From: Pseudanabaena sp. UBA1465
GTDB lineage: Bacteria; Cyanobacteriota; Cyanobacteriia; Pseudanabaenales; Pseudanabaenaceae
NCBI GenBank assembly: GCA_002325645.1
Contig: DCSN01000032.1
Location: forward strand, 31,033 to 36,561
Reading direction: 5' to 3'
Length of the DNA: 5,529 nucleotides
Shown here: in pieces, positions 1-5,165 of the stretch
Layout of the letters: every line of letters begins with the position of its first letter
Position numbering within the stretch: the stretch's first letter is position 1
The notes under the pieces: model-generated
Databases searched by the model: none
Told to the model about the DNA's origin: nothing
Seen by the model: only the letters and a program-made list of their open reading frames with translations
Program-made: the position numbers and the translations under genes

Positions 1-22
1 AATTTTATTTGGGTTTTAATTA

Positions 23-35
23 AGCGCAAAGCGCT
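23..35. other. Small GC hairpin just after the ABC ATPase gene
   Basis: A perfect 5-bp stem, AGCGC/GCGCT, with a 3-base loop lies 6 bases beyond the stop codon of the minus-strand ATPase gene. In the minus direction it is followed by TAATTAAAA rather than a run of T, so it is a weak terminator candidate at best. It could equally be a stability or processing hairpin before a downstream gene, perhaps the permease partner, lying outside the window. Confidence 0.3.
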
Positions 36-40
36 GTACC

Positions 41-997
41 TTAACTAGTCTGCTTATAGCCTAACTTCAAGAAGATATTTTCTAAGGTTTCTTGAGTGCG
101 ATGGAAATTGGAAATGGGAACCCCTGCTTCTATGAGAGATCGTAGTAACGCCGCACAGTCTTCAATGCTGCCAGAAAATTGGACACGCACACTGGGCGTG
201 CCTTTAAGAATTTCTACTTCTTTCACTAATGGCGATCGCTTTAATACTGTTTGTAGATCTTCAAGATTGCCGAGGGTGGAGATCAGTAATTGCTGTTGAT
301 CTTGATTATTGCGATCATAAAGTTCCTGTAGGCGTGAACTCTCAACTAATCTGCCTAATTCCATGATGCCAATGGATGTACAGATTTCCGCGAGATCGCT
401 CAAGATATGGGATGAAATTAAAATTGTCATCCCTTGCTTTTGTAGGGATTTAATAATATTGCGAACCTGCACCCTTGCAAGGGGATCGAGTCCTGATACA
501 GGCTCATCGAGTAATAACAAAGTTGGGTTATGAATAATGCTCCGCGCAAGGCTGAGTCTTTGTTTCATCCCTCGCGAGAGTGTGGCAATTAGTTCATCCT
601 TTTTTTGTTCTAGCTCCACTAACTCGATTACTTCATATAGTCTCTGCGATCGCTGAGGATCTCGCAAGAAGTATAACCTTGCAAAATAATCAAGATAATC
701 CCAAACCGTCAGATCGTCGTAAAGGGGAAAGTCATCGGGTAGATATCCTAATTGACGCTTCAGTTCAGGATTGTTATGCCCACGCAAAAACCTCGCCCCA
801 TTAATATAAATCTCACCTGCGGTAGGTTCTTCGGCGGCGGCTAACATTCTAATTAAAGTGGTTTTACCCGCACCGTTAGGACCAATGAGACCATAAACTT
901 CGCCGCGATCGATCTGCAAATCAATATGATTTACGGCGATATGATTATCAAACTGTTTTGTCAATCGGTGAGTGCGAACCGTCGGTACTGCTGTCAT
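41..997 (-). CDS. ABC transporter ATP-binding protein (ABC-2 type exporter ATPase)
   Basis: This is a 318-residue cytoplasmic ATPase subunit that should power a separate membrane permease; the substrate cannot be read from sequence. Visible motifs are Walker A GPNGAGKT (residues 39-46), signature LSRGMKQRL (140-148), Walker B LLLLDEP (160-166), D-loop SGLD (168-171) and the switch histidine in SSH (H197). The Q-loop reads GYLPDDF (84-90), with Asp where Gln is usual, followed by LTVWDYLDYFA. This is a known variant in ABC-2 type ATPases that handle drugs, polysaccharides or cell-envelope components. Residues from about 225 form a C-terminal extension ending in a TLENIFLKL motif, also typical of that group. 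The start is an ATG without a clear ribosome binding site. No permease is visible; being transcribed leftwards, the gene may continue into one beyond the left edge. Family assignment is firm; substrate is unknown. Confidence 0.93.
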   Translation of the reverse strand: MTAVPTVRTHRLTKQFDNHIAVNHIDLQIDRGEVYGLIGPNGAGKTTLIRMLAAAEEPTAGEIYINGARFLRGHNNPELKRQLGYLPDDFPLYDDLTVWDYLDYFARLYFLRDPQRSQRLYEVIELVELEQKKDELIATLSRGMKQRLSLARSIIHNPTLLLLDEPVSGLDPLARVQVRNIIKSLQKQGMTILISSHILSDLAEICTSIGIMELGRLVESSRLQELYDRNNQDQQQLLISTLGNLEDLQTVLKRSPLVKEVEILKGTPSVRVQFSGSIEDCAALLRSLIEAGVPISNFHRTQETLENIFLKLGYKQTS

Positions 998-1060
998 GAG
1001 ATTGCCATAAAAGTTGTTGTCTCATTGCCCCAATTGCTGCTTTCAGCTTACCAGATTTTA

Positions 1061-1090
1061 GCTATAACTGATACCTTACAAAGCTGTAAA
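1061..1090 (-). promoter_or_regulatory. Candidate promoter of the ABC ATPase gene
   Basis: Read on the minus strand, TTTACA (1085-1090) and TATAGC (1061-1066) are separated by 18 bases, matching 5/6 and 4/6 positions of the sigma-70 consensus. A TAAAAT at 1055-1060 is an alternative -10. The position, about 65 bases before the ATG, is reasonable. This is a consensus match only. Confidence 0.3.
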
Positions 1091-1119
1091 CATTCAGACA
1101 AGATTAAGAATTACGCATT

Positions 1120-1160
1120 GGGGAGATGTAGCGCGGACTTTACCCGCGCTACATCTCTCC
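1120..1160. repeat. GC-rich 17-bp inverted repeat, possible dispersed repeat
   Basis: The arms 1120-1136 and 1144-1160 pair over 17 positions with one G-U wobble (1122/1158) around the 7-base loop ACTTTAC. The core arm is GATGTAGCGCGG. It lies between the divergent ABC ATPase and Uma2 genes, where no terminator is needed, and neither side carries a T run. The arms are GC-rich in an otherwise AT-rich spacer. The likeliest reading is a copy of a small palindromic (REP- or MITE-like) dispersed element; a regulatory hairpin is the alternative. Copy number cannot be tested within this window. Confidence 0.6.
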
Positions 1161-1264
1161 GCAACCCAGTAAACTCGTTAATACTGCATAAGCACTAAAG
1201 ATGTAATAATCAGAAATAGCTCCTAATTAATCGCTCAATCTCTTGAATAGGATTTCACAAATCT

Positions 1265-1846
1265 ATGAGTACATTAACTTTAACTCTTGATCCTATAGTC
1301 CAAATTTCTAGAGAACAGTTTTATCAAATATGTGCCAACAATCCCGAACTTCAACTGGAACGAAACGCTAATGGAGAACTTGTAATTATGTCGCCAGCAG
1401 GGGGAGAGACTAGTTCTTGGAACTCAGACATAACAACCGATCTCAATATTTGGAATCGACAAGATCTTGCTGGGAAAGTATTTGATTCATCGGGTGGATT
1501 CTCATTGCCAAATGGTGCAGATCGCTCGCCCGATGCTGCATGGATTCCTATGGAAAAGTGGAATCGTCTTACCCGCGAACAGCGTAAAAAATTCTTACCT
1601 TTATGCCCAGATTTTGCTGTCGAGCTACTTTCACCCAGTGACTCATGGATTAAGGGAAACCTAAAAATGCAGGAATATATAGATAATGGCTGCCGCTTAG
1701 GTTGGTTAATTGATCCCGAAAATAAACGGGTTGCCGTTTATCGTCAAGGCAAACCCGTAGAGATTCTCGAAGCTCCACTTAGTCTCTCTGGGGAAGATGT
1801 TTTACAAGGATTTAACCTCGATCTAGAAAACATATGGTCAAGCTAA
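1265..1846 (+). CDS. Uma2 family (DUF820) putative PD-(D/E)xK endonuclease
   Basis: This 193-residue protein belongs to the Uma2/DUF820 family, which is greatly expanded in cyanobacteria and has a restriction-endonuclease-like fold. The length is normal for the family. Candidate catalytic residues are D90 in SPDAAWI, E120 in FAVELLSPSDS and a lysine at K130 or K134 just before QEYIDNGCRLGWLIDP, which is the usual order. The N-terminal part carries the family pattern NGELVIMSPAGGETS (36-50). The residues look intact, so the gene is probably not a pseudogene. Biological role and DNA target are unknown for nearly all family members, and most are solitary, as here. The ATG start gives the family-like N-terminus, but no good Shine-Dalgarno precedes it. 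It converges on the flavoprotein gene and ends in a shared terminator. Confidence 0.9.
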   Translation: MSTLTLTLDPIVQISREQFYQICANNPELQLERNANGELVIMSPAGGETSSWNSDITTDLNIWNRQDLAGKVFDSSGGFSLPNGADRSPDAAWIPMEKWNRLTREQRKKFLPLCPDFAVELLSPSDSWIKGNLKMQEYIDNGCRLGWLIDPENKRVAVYRQGKPVEILEAPLSLSGEDVLQGFNLDLENIWSS

Positions 1847-1879
1847 AAAAGCAGCCTCGCGTTGCGAGGCTGCTTTTTT
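1845..1879. terminator. Bidirectional intrinsic terminator between Uma2 and flavoprotein genes
   Basis: A perfect 10-bp GC-rich stem, GCAGCCTCGC (1851-1860) with GCGAGGCTGC (1864-1873), has a 3-base loop and is flanked by six A on the left and six T on the right. It therefore has a T run for transcripts arriving from either side. It overlaps the last two bases of the Uma2 stop codon and the first two of the stop codon of the converging gene (tta at 1878-1880). Confidence 0.9.
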
Positions 1880-2882
1880 AAACTGTGGTGGAAGCTTTAA
1901 TGTTTGCTTCCCACTTACGAGGCTCACTAGCACGACGAATATTGCGCCAGATTTGCGTGGCGGCTAAAGTGCCATCAGCTACAGCGATCGAGACTTGGTT
2001 CAATCCTTTCTTCAAATCACCCAACGCGAAAATGCGATCGTGGCTGGTTTTACACATATCATTAGTCACCAGATTCTGACCATCCCATTCCAAACCTTCA
2101 ATACCTTTGAGGTATTGGTTAAAGTAAGTCGAACCCATGCCAACTAAACCAGTAGTCGCCTCCACAATTGTGCCATCGGTTAGTTCCACGCCACTAAGGT
2201 GATGATTTTCACCGTGAAACTTAGCGATCGGGGCTTCATATAATGGGTAGCCATGCTCTGCAAGCTTCTGCTTCGTCTTATCACTGACTTCACATAATCC
2301 ATGCGTCAAAACAGAAATATAGGGAGTAAACCAGTTCAGCACAAAGGCTGCACCAATCTGTCCTTCTGTATTCGCAATCAAAACTGCCTTCTGATCCCAC
2401 ATATCAAAGCCATCGCAGATCAAGCAGACATGAAGCGTGTAGCCTGCGTAATCATAGACATTTTGCATATCTTCCAAATGCGGCAAGTTGTCCATAATTC
2501 CTGAGGCTGCAACTACATACTTACTGCGAAATATAGGGTAAACACTATTAGTTTTGCCAACTTTTACTTTCACAGCAAAAGTTTCGCCTTCATCGACGAC
2601 CTCTTCCACATAGCCGCGCAAATGATCGGCTCCCCAATCTACAGCCGTTTTTGTACCGTGATTTAAAATGTCGCGCCCGGGGGTGGTGGGGTCAAGTCCG
2701 ACATAGTTACGCAAATCTTGCATCCATAGCGATCGCCCTTTTCCTTTTTCAACAATCAGGCATTTCAGCCCATAACGCGCTAAATATATCGCTGCCGATA
2801 GTCCGCCCATGCCGCCACCAACAACGATCGCATCGTAGACAGTCTCAAGGCGCTCATTTAGATTTTTGCTAGATAGTTTCAT
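1878..2882 (-). CDS. Thioredoxin-reductase-like flavoprotein, probable diflavin-linked disulfide oxidoreductase (DDOR)
   Basis: A 334-residue flavoprotein with the thioredoxin reductase fold. Counting from the chosen ATG, the FAD-binding motif is GGGMGG (22-27), the redox cysteines are C153 and C156 in CLICDG, and the second FAD motif is FALGD (285-289). The NADPH region is not normal. Where thioredoxin reductases have a glycine-rich GGGDSA-type motif and HRR, this protein reads ANTEGQ (170-175) and THG (193-195). That loss, with CxxC kept, matches DDOR, a cyanobacteria-specific enzyme reported in Gloeobacter and Synechocystis. DDOR binds a second FAD in place of NADPH and is proposed to pass electrons from dithiols to flavin. 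The match to DDOR is from memory of the family, not a search. An in-frame GTG lies two codons upstream (2886-2888). I prefer the ATG because GGGGTG sits just before it, and that motif would overlap the GTG start. It follows the peroxiredoxin gene on the same strand. Confidence 0.85.
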   Translation of the reverse strand: MKLSSKNLNERLETVYDAIVVGGGMGGLSAAIYLARYGLKCLIVEKGKGRSLWMQDLRNYVGLDPTTPGRDILNHGTKTAVDWGADHLRGYVEEVVDEGETFAVKVKVGKTNSVYPIFRSKYVVAASGIMDNLPHLEDMQNVYDYAGYTLHVCLICDGFDMWDQKAVLIANTEGQIGAAFVLNWFTPYISVLTHGLCEVSDKTKQKLAEHGYPLYEAPIAKFHGENHHLSGVELTDGTIVEATTGLVGMGSTYFNQYLKGIEGLEWDGQNLVTNDMCKTSHDRIFALGDLKKGLNQVSIAVADGTLAATQIWRNIRRASEPRKWEANIKASTTV

Positions 2883-2885
2883 AGC

Positions 2886-2891
2886 CACCCC
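2886..2891 (-). promoter_or_regulatory. Ribosome binding site that decides the flavoprotein start
   Basis: On the minus strand GGGGTG matches five of six bases of GAGGTG and lies 3 bases before the ATG at 2880-2882, with the G run 5 bases away. The alternative GTG start at 2886-2888 is made of bases from this motif, so it would have no ribosome binding site of its own. Confidence 0.5.
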
Positions 2892-2910
2892 AATTTAATT
2901 TTCGTTAATA

Positions 2911-2947
2911 AAAATAAGAAAGTACGCTGTGCGTACTTTCTTATTTT
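2911..2947 (-). terminator. Hairpin in the leader of the flavoprotein gene; terminator or attenuator
   Basis: A perfect 17-bp stem (2911-2927 with 2931-2947) closes on a 3-base loop. Its inner part, GTACGC/GCGTAC, is GC-rich and on the minus strand is followed by TTTCTTATTTTTATT, the layout of an intrinsic terminator. Only 28 bases separate it from the flavoprotein ATG, too few for a full promoter. The downstream gene therefore depends on read-through, RNA processing, or a promoter overlapping the hairpins. Confidence 0.65.
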
Positions 2948-2974
2948 AGTGATTAGCTTTCAAATACTTTACTG

Positions 2975-3017
2975 ATTAAGCAAGAAAAATGAGCCTCGCT
3001 CACTTTTCTTGCTTAAT
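2975..3017 (-). terminator. Hairpin directly after the peroxiredoxin gene; probable terminator
   Basis: Two 20-base arms (2975-2994 and 2998-3017) pair around a 3-base loop, beginning 2 bases past the peroxiredoxin stop codon. One position is A/C on the plus strand but G-U in the minus-strand transcript, so all 20 pairs can form only in RNA from the peroxiredoxin direction. The core TGAGC/GCTCA is followed in that direction by TTTTTCTTG. Confidence 0.7.
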
Positions 3018-3019
3018 GA

Positions 3020-3592
3020 TTAGCCCTCAAATGCTAAACGAGGAGCAGATACGCCAGCAGGTGCAGCACCCTTGAGGTAAGCCAACATGGTGTCAGCGTC
3101 GGAAACTTCAAAAGGATCGGTTTCACAGTTATCAGAGAAACCAGGCTCAACGAAAATCTTTTCGATCTTACAATCGTTTACGAGCATGGAATAGCGCCAA
3201 GAGCGAAGACCGAAACCGATGTTGGACTTGTCAACCAACATCCCCATCTTACGGGTAAATTCACCAGCACCATCGGGTAGCAAGAATACATTCTTAGCAC
3301 CGATTTCCTTGCCCCATTTGAACATGACGAAAGCATCGTTAACAGATACACAAATAACTGCATCTACGCCATGAGACTTGAATTCTTCATAAAGCTCTTC
3401 ATAGCGAGGCAAGTGGTTGGATGAGCAGGTAGGGGTGAATGCGCCAGGTAGAGAGAAAACAACTACTTTCTTGCCAACAAAAAGATCTTGGGTGGTTTTG
3501 TCTTCCCAACGATAGGGGTTAGATCCACCTACGGACTCATCGCGCACACGAGTCTTAAATACAACGTTTGGTACGGTTTCGATAACTGCCAT
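3020..3592 (-). CDS. Type II (Prx5-like) peroxiredoxin
   Basis: A 190-residue thiol peroxidase, expected in the cytosol, that reduces hydrogen and alkyl peroxides with electrons from glutaredoxin/glutathione or thioredoxin. The active site reads PGAFTPTC: P49, T53 and peroxidatic C56 form the PxxxTxxC motif. The conserved arginine is R133 in SWRYSML. C81 in CVSVNDAFVM sits 25 residues after C56, the same spacing as the two cysteines of plant type II peroxiredoxins, so it is the likely resolving cysteine. It is longer than plant cytosolic forms (about 162 residues), with a C-terminal extension from about 175; similar lengths occur in cyanobacteria. The ATG start has no clear ribosome binding site. 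It is divergent from perR, the arrangement I recall for Synechocystis sll1621/slr1738, and its promoter carries a PerR-box-like palindrome. No glutaredoxin domain is fused. Confidence 0.95.
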   Translation of the reverse strand: MAVIETVPNVVFKTRVRDESVGGSNPYRWEDKTTQDLFVGKKVVVFSLPGAFTPTCSSNHLPRYEELYEEFKSHGVDAVICVSVNDAFVMFKWGKEIGAKNVFLLPDGAGEFTRKMGMLVDKSNIGFGLRSWRYSMLVNDCKIEKIFVEPGFSDNCETDPFEVSDADTMLAYLKGAAPAGVSAPRLAFEG

Positions 3593-3623
3593 AGTTTTGA
3601 TTTGGTATTTGTTTAAACTTATC

Positions 3624-3638
3624 TCAGAATAATTCTGA
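3624..3638. promoter_or_regulatory. PerR/Fur-type operator, perfect 7-1-7 palindrome
   Basis: TCAGAAT-A-ATTCTGA is a perfect inverted repeat with the 7-1-7 geometry of Fur-family boxes. It matches 10 of the 14 defined positions of the Bacillus PerR consensus TTATAATNATTATAA. It covers the whole putative -10 hexamer of the peroxiredoxin promoter, the position expected for repression relieved by peroxide. The regulator itself is encoded about 160 bases away. Binding is inferred. Confidence 0.7.
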
Positions 3639-3654
3639 TTTAGTAATTAGTCAA
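3626..3654 (-). promoter_or_regulatory. Promoter of the peroxiredoxin gene
   Basis: On the minus strand TTGACT (3649-3654) and TATTCT (3626-3631) are separated by exactly 17 bases, matching 5/6 and 4/6 of the sigma-70 consensus. Transcription would start near 3619, leaving a leader of about 27 bases. The -10 lies inside the 7-1-7 palindrome, so bound repressor would block polymerase. Confidence 0.6.
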
Positions 3655-3694
3655 TAGCTAGAGTGACTCAATCATTAGAAAAAGTTTAATAAAT

Positions 3695-3723
3695 TTGTTG
3701 TTCCTAGATGGTGATGATATGAT
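3695..3723 (+). promoter_or_regulatory. perR: Candidate perR promoter
   Basis: TTGTTG (3695-3700) and TATGAT (3718-3723) are 17 bases apart; the -10 matches 5/6 of consensus and the -35 only 3/6. Transcription would begin near 3730, just before the tandem repeats, which would then lie in a leader of about 65 bases. It does not overlap the 7-1-7 palindrome, so the two divergent genes need not be repressed equally. Confidence 0.4.
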
Positions 3724-3732
3724 TGTGTTCTA

Positions 3733-3780
3733 GACAACTAAGCACTGACAACTAAGCACTTAGTTAAAACTTAGTTAAAA
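3733..3780 (+). repeat. Nested tandem and inverted repeats before perR
   Basis: The 14-base unit GACAACTAAGCACT occurs twice without a gap (3733-3746, 3747-3760). It runs into ACTTAGTTAAA, repeated twice with an 11-base period (3758-3768, 3769-3779). The heptamer AACTAAG (3736-3742, 3750-3756) is the reverse complement of CTTAGTT (3759-3765, 3770-3776). The inner pair forms a perfect 7-2-7 palindrome and the outer pair could enclose it. The block ends 16 bases before the perR ATG. It could be an operator, an RNA leader structure, or a short heptamer-based repeat of the STRR kind known in cyanobacteria. Confidence 0.65.
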
Positions 3781-3796
3781 ATTCAAAAAATTCATC

Positions 3797-4216
3797 ATGC
3801 AAAAGCAAGCGGATCGGGTAGTTCAAATACTGAAATCAAAGGGGTTACGGGTTACACCCCAGCGCTTTGCTGTATATGCAAATTTATGCGATCGCACCGA
3901 TCACCCCACTGCCGACCAGATTTTAAATGACTTAAATCAGAACGCGCCCACTTCATCGCAGGCTACAGTTTATTTGTCATTGCAAACTTTGCGCGATGCG
4001 GGACTAGTGCGCGAGGTATTACTAGAGCAAGGCGTATGTCGCTATGATGCCAATGTCGAGCCACACCATCATTTTCGGTGCAGATGTTGTGGGGAAATCG
4101 AAGATATTGCTTGGAATGCTTTTGAAGGTTTAGGCTTTCAGCAAATTCGCTCAGGCTTAAAAATTGATAGCTATGAAGTAACAGTTAGCGGTGTCTGCGA
4201 TCGCTGCAATGGCTAA
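3797..4216 (+). CDS. perR: PerR-type Fur family peroxide-responsive repressor
   Basis: A 139-residue metal-dependent DNA-binding repressor. The N-terminal winged helix includes LRVTPQRFAVY and TSSQATVYLSLQTLRDAGLV. The C-terminal dimerisation domain holds C95 and C98 (CRCC) plus C134 and C137 (CDRC), the structural zinc site. H36, D84, H90, H92 and D103 align, with a constant shift of one, with the regulatory metal ligands H37, D85, H91, H93 and D104 of Bacillus PerR as I recall them. The Asp at 103, where iron-sensing Fur tends to have Glu, favours PerR over Fur. In PerR the iron-bound histidines are oxidised by peroxide and repression is lifted. An extra C97 between the zinc cysteines is unusual. 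The gene is divergent from the peroxiredoxin, whose promoter carries a Fur-type palindrome. The ATG gives a full-length family N-terminus, though no Shine-Dalgarno is visible. Confidence 0.92.
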   Translation: MQKQADRVVQILKSKGLRVTPQRFAVYANLCDRTDHPTADQILNDLNQNAPTSSQATVYLSLQTLRDAGLVREVLLEQGVCRYDANVEPHHHFRCRCCGEIEDIAWNAFEGLGFQQIRSGLKIDSYEVTVSGVCDRCNG

Positions 4217-4236
4217 AAAGAGCGATCGCTCTTTTT
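4215..4236. terminator. Bidirectional terminator built on a HIP1 site
   Basis: A perfect 22-base palindrome: AAAAAGAGC and GCTCTTTTT form a 9-bp stem around the 4-base loop GATC, with A and T runs on opposite sides. Its centre (4222-4229) is the HIP1 octamer GCGATCGC. It overlaps the perR stop codon (4214-4216) and the stop codon of the converging minus-strand gene (4235-4237). The GC part is short, so strength is uncertain, but its position between convergent genes supports a terminator. Confidence 0.75.
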
Positions 4237-4783
4237 AATCTTCGGGAGCCAAATCTCCCATAAAGCCTTCAGAACGCATATCATCAGGCGTAATTAGTCT
4301 ATCTTGACTAGAAATATCATCAATATCATCTTCATCTTCTCTAGAGCCATCTAAATCTCGAAGGGGTTTATTGTTGCTGCGTAGATTTTCCCGATAGGGG
4401 TCTGTGCGTCTTTGACTACGGGGACGACCCAGAGACTTCAATCCCGCTTTAATGCCCGCAAAGGCACTTTTAGTAGCGATTGAAGCACTAGAAGCGCCTT
4501 GACGCACACCTTTAAGCCCATCATTTACTTGCTTAACCGCCTCACCCGCACTTTTTGCCCCTTGATTTAGCTCATCACTCAACTCACTTAGCTCTAAACC
4601 CGTCATCCGAATTGCTTCGAGGGTTGCGGGTAATTCTCTAGTTAAGGTGTCAGCCAAACGAATAATGCTACTTGCTGCTTTTCCTAACTCTTGAAATGTG
4701 GGAATTGCCGTGAGCAAAAGAATTGTCAGACAAACGACCACCAATAAAAATGATAAACCTAACAAAAAGATCGCTTCTGACAT
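4235..4783 (-). CDS. DUF948-like membrane-anchored protein with acidic tail
   Basis: A 182-residue protein of unknown function. Residues 5-28 form one strongly hydrophobic membrane segment. Residues 30-115 are a mostly charged helical region with regularly spaced hydrophobics (LADTLTRELPATLEAIRM, LSELSDELNQGAKSAGEAV), resembling DUF948 proteins, which are single-pass membrane proteins with a coiled coil. A basic stretch, GRPRSQRR (119-126), follows, and the rest is probably disordered and acidic, including EDEDDIDD (149-156) and a C-terminal PED. The last gene of a leftward cluster, it starts 16 bases after the stop codon of the YtxH-like gene and probably shares its transcript. The ATG places the hydrophobic segment at the N-terminus. 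No clear ribosome binding site is present, so translational coupling is possible. The DUF948 match is by eye. Confidence 0.8.
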   Translation of the reverse strand: MSEAIFLLGLSFLLVVVCLTILLLTAIPTFQELGKAASSIIRLADTLTRELPATLEAIRMTGLELSELSDELNQGAKSAGEAVKQVNDGLKGVRQGASSASIATKSAFAGIKAGLKSLGRPRSQRRTDPYRENLRSNNKPLRDLDGSREDEDDIDDISSQDRLITPDDMRSEGFMGDLAPED

Positions 4784-4799
4784 AATTTCTTATAGGTGA

Positions 4800-5165
4800 T
4801 TACTCTTCATCTTCAATGGGAAGATCATCTATTTCTCCTATAGATGAATTATTAGATGTACTACCCATAGATAGAACTAATTCATCTTGGAGCCTACGAC
4901 TAGCCTCTTGCCCCGTAGCGATCGCTTCTTGCAATCTGATCAACGCTTCATCAATAGTACGCTGCGCCTGTTCTGTCAAGCGATCGGCTTGATACTGCAT
5001 ATTAGCGCCTAATTCCTCCGCTATTTGCGGTAAATCTTGGGCTGAGCGCTTTAACACTTGCCGAGTTTCTTTACCTGAGCGTGGCGCAAATAAAATACCC
5101 AATGTTGCCCCGATCGCCGTACCGACAATCAATCCACCTAAAAATTTATCTGCGCCGTTTGACAT
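4800..5165 (-). CDS. YtxH domain-containing small membrane protein
   Basis: A 121-residue protein of the YtxH/gas-vesicle-GvpP-like small-protein group; molecular function is unknown. Residues 8-27 form a glycine-zipper hydrophobic segment, GGLIVGTAIGATLGILFAP, directly followed by RSGKETRQVL, the hallmark of YtxH proteins, which are often linked to stress and the envelope. Residues 33-98 are predicted amphipathic helix or coiled coil rich in Gln, Glu and Arg. The tail is acidic, ending IEDEE. The ATG lies 20 bases inside the 3' end of the upstream gene, and GGGAG (minus strand, 5174-5178) stands 8 bases before it, supporting this start and suggesting coupled translation. It is followed by the DUF948-like gene on the same strand. 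Confidence 0.85.
   Translation of the reverse strand: MSNGADKFLGGLIVGTAIGATLGILFAPRSGKETRQVLKRSAQDLPQIAEELGANMQYQADRLTEQAQRTIDEALIRLQEAIATGQEASRRLQDELVLSMGSTSNNSSIGEIDDLPIEDEE

Larger units (their letters stand above)
232..4925. repeat. Seven dispersed HIP1 octamers (GCGATCGC)
   Basis: Complete copies lie at 232-239, 646-653, 2729-2736, 3888-3895, 4197-4204, 4222-4229 and 4918-4925. About 0.08 would be expected by chance in a window of this size. Six are inside coding regions and one (4222-4229) forms the core of a terminator, 17 bases after its neighbour. HIP1 over-representation is a signature of many cyanobacterial genomes and is the best single clue to the host. The span given covers all copies; the sequence between them is ordinary genes. 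Confidence 0.9.

Noticed and set aside
1120..1160. Intrinsic terminator between ABC ATPase and Uma2
   Set aside because: The flanking genes are divergent and neither side of the stem carries a T run.
926..1198. Plus-strand open frame overlapping the start of the ABC ATPase gene
   Set aside because: It runs antisense to the ATPase N-terminus and through the hairpin repeat, has no recognisable domain, and its composition is that of a chance frame.
1265..1846. Uma2 gene as part of a restriction or toxin-antitoxin system
   Set aside because: No methyltransferase, antitoxin or partner gene is adjacent; Uma2 genes are commonly solitary in cyanobacteria.
1885..2872. Three plus-strand open frames antisense to the flavoprotein gene
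   Set aside because: They fall opposite conserved coding sequence, lack ribosome binding sites, and show no protein family features.
3178..3363. Second minus-strand frame inside the peroxiredoxin gene
   Set aside because: It lies entirely within a well-supported catalytic gene in another frame and resembles no family.
3733..3780. CRISPR-like array in the perR upstream region
   Set aside because: The repeats are 14 and 11 bases, directly adjacent without spacers, and no cas gene is present.
3797..4216. Iron-sensing Fur or zinc-sensing Zur instead of PerR
   Set aside because: D103 at the PerR-diagnostic position, the complete H36/D84/H90/H92/D103 set and the divergent peroxiredoxin favour PerR; a Fur or Zur assignment has no contextual support.
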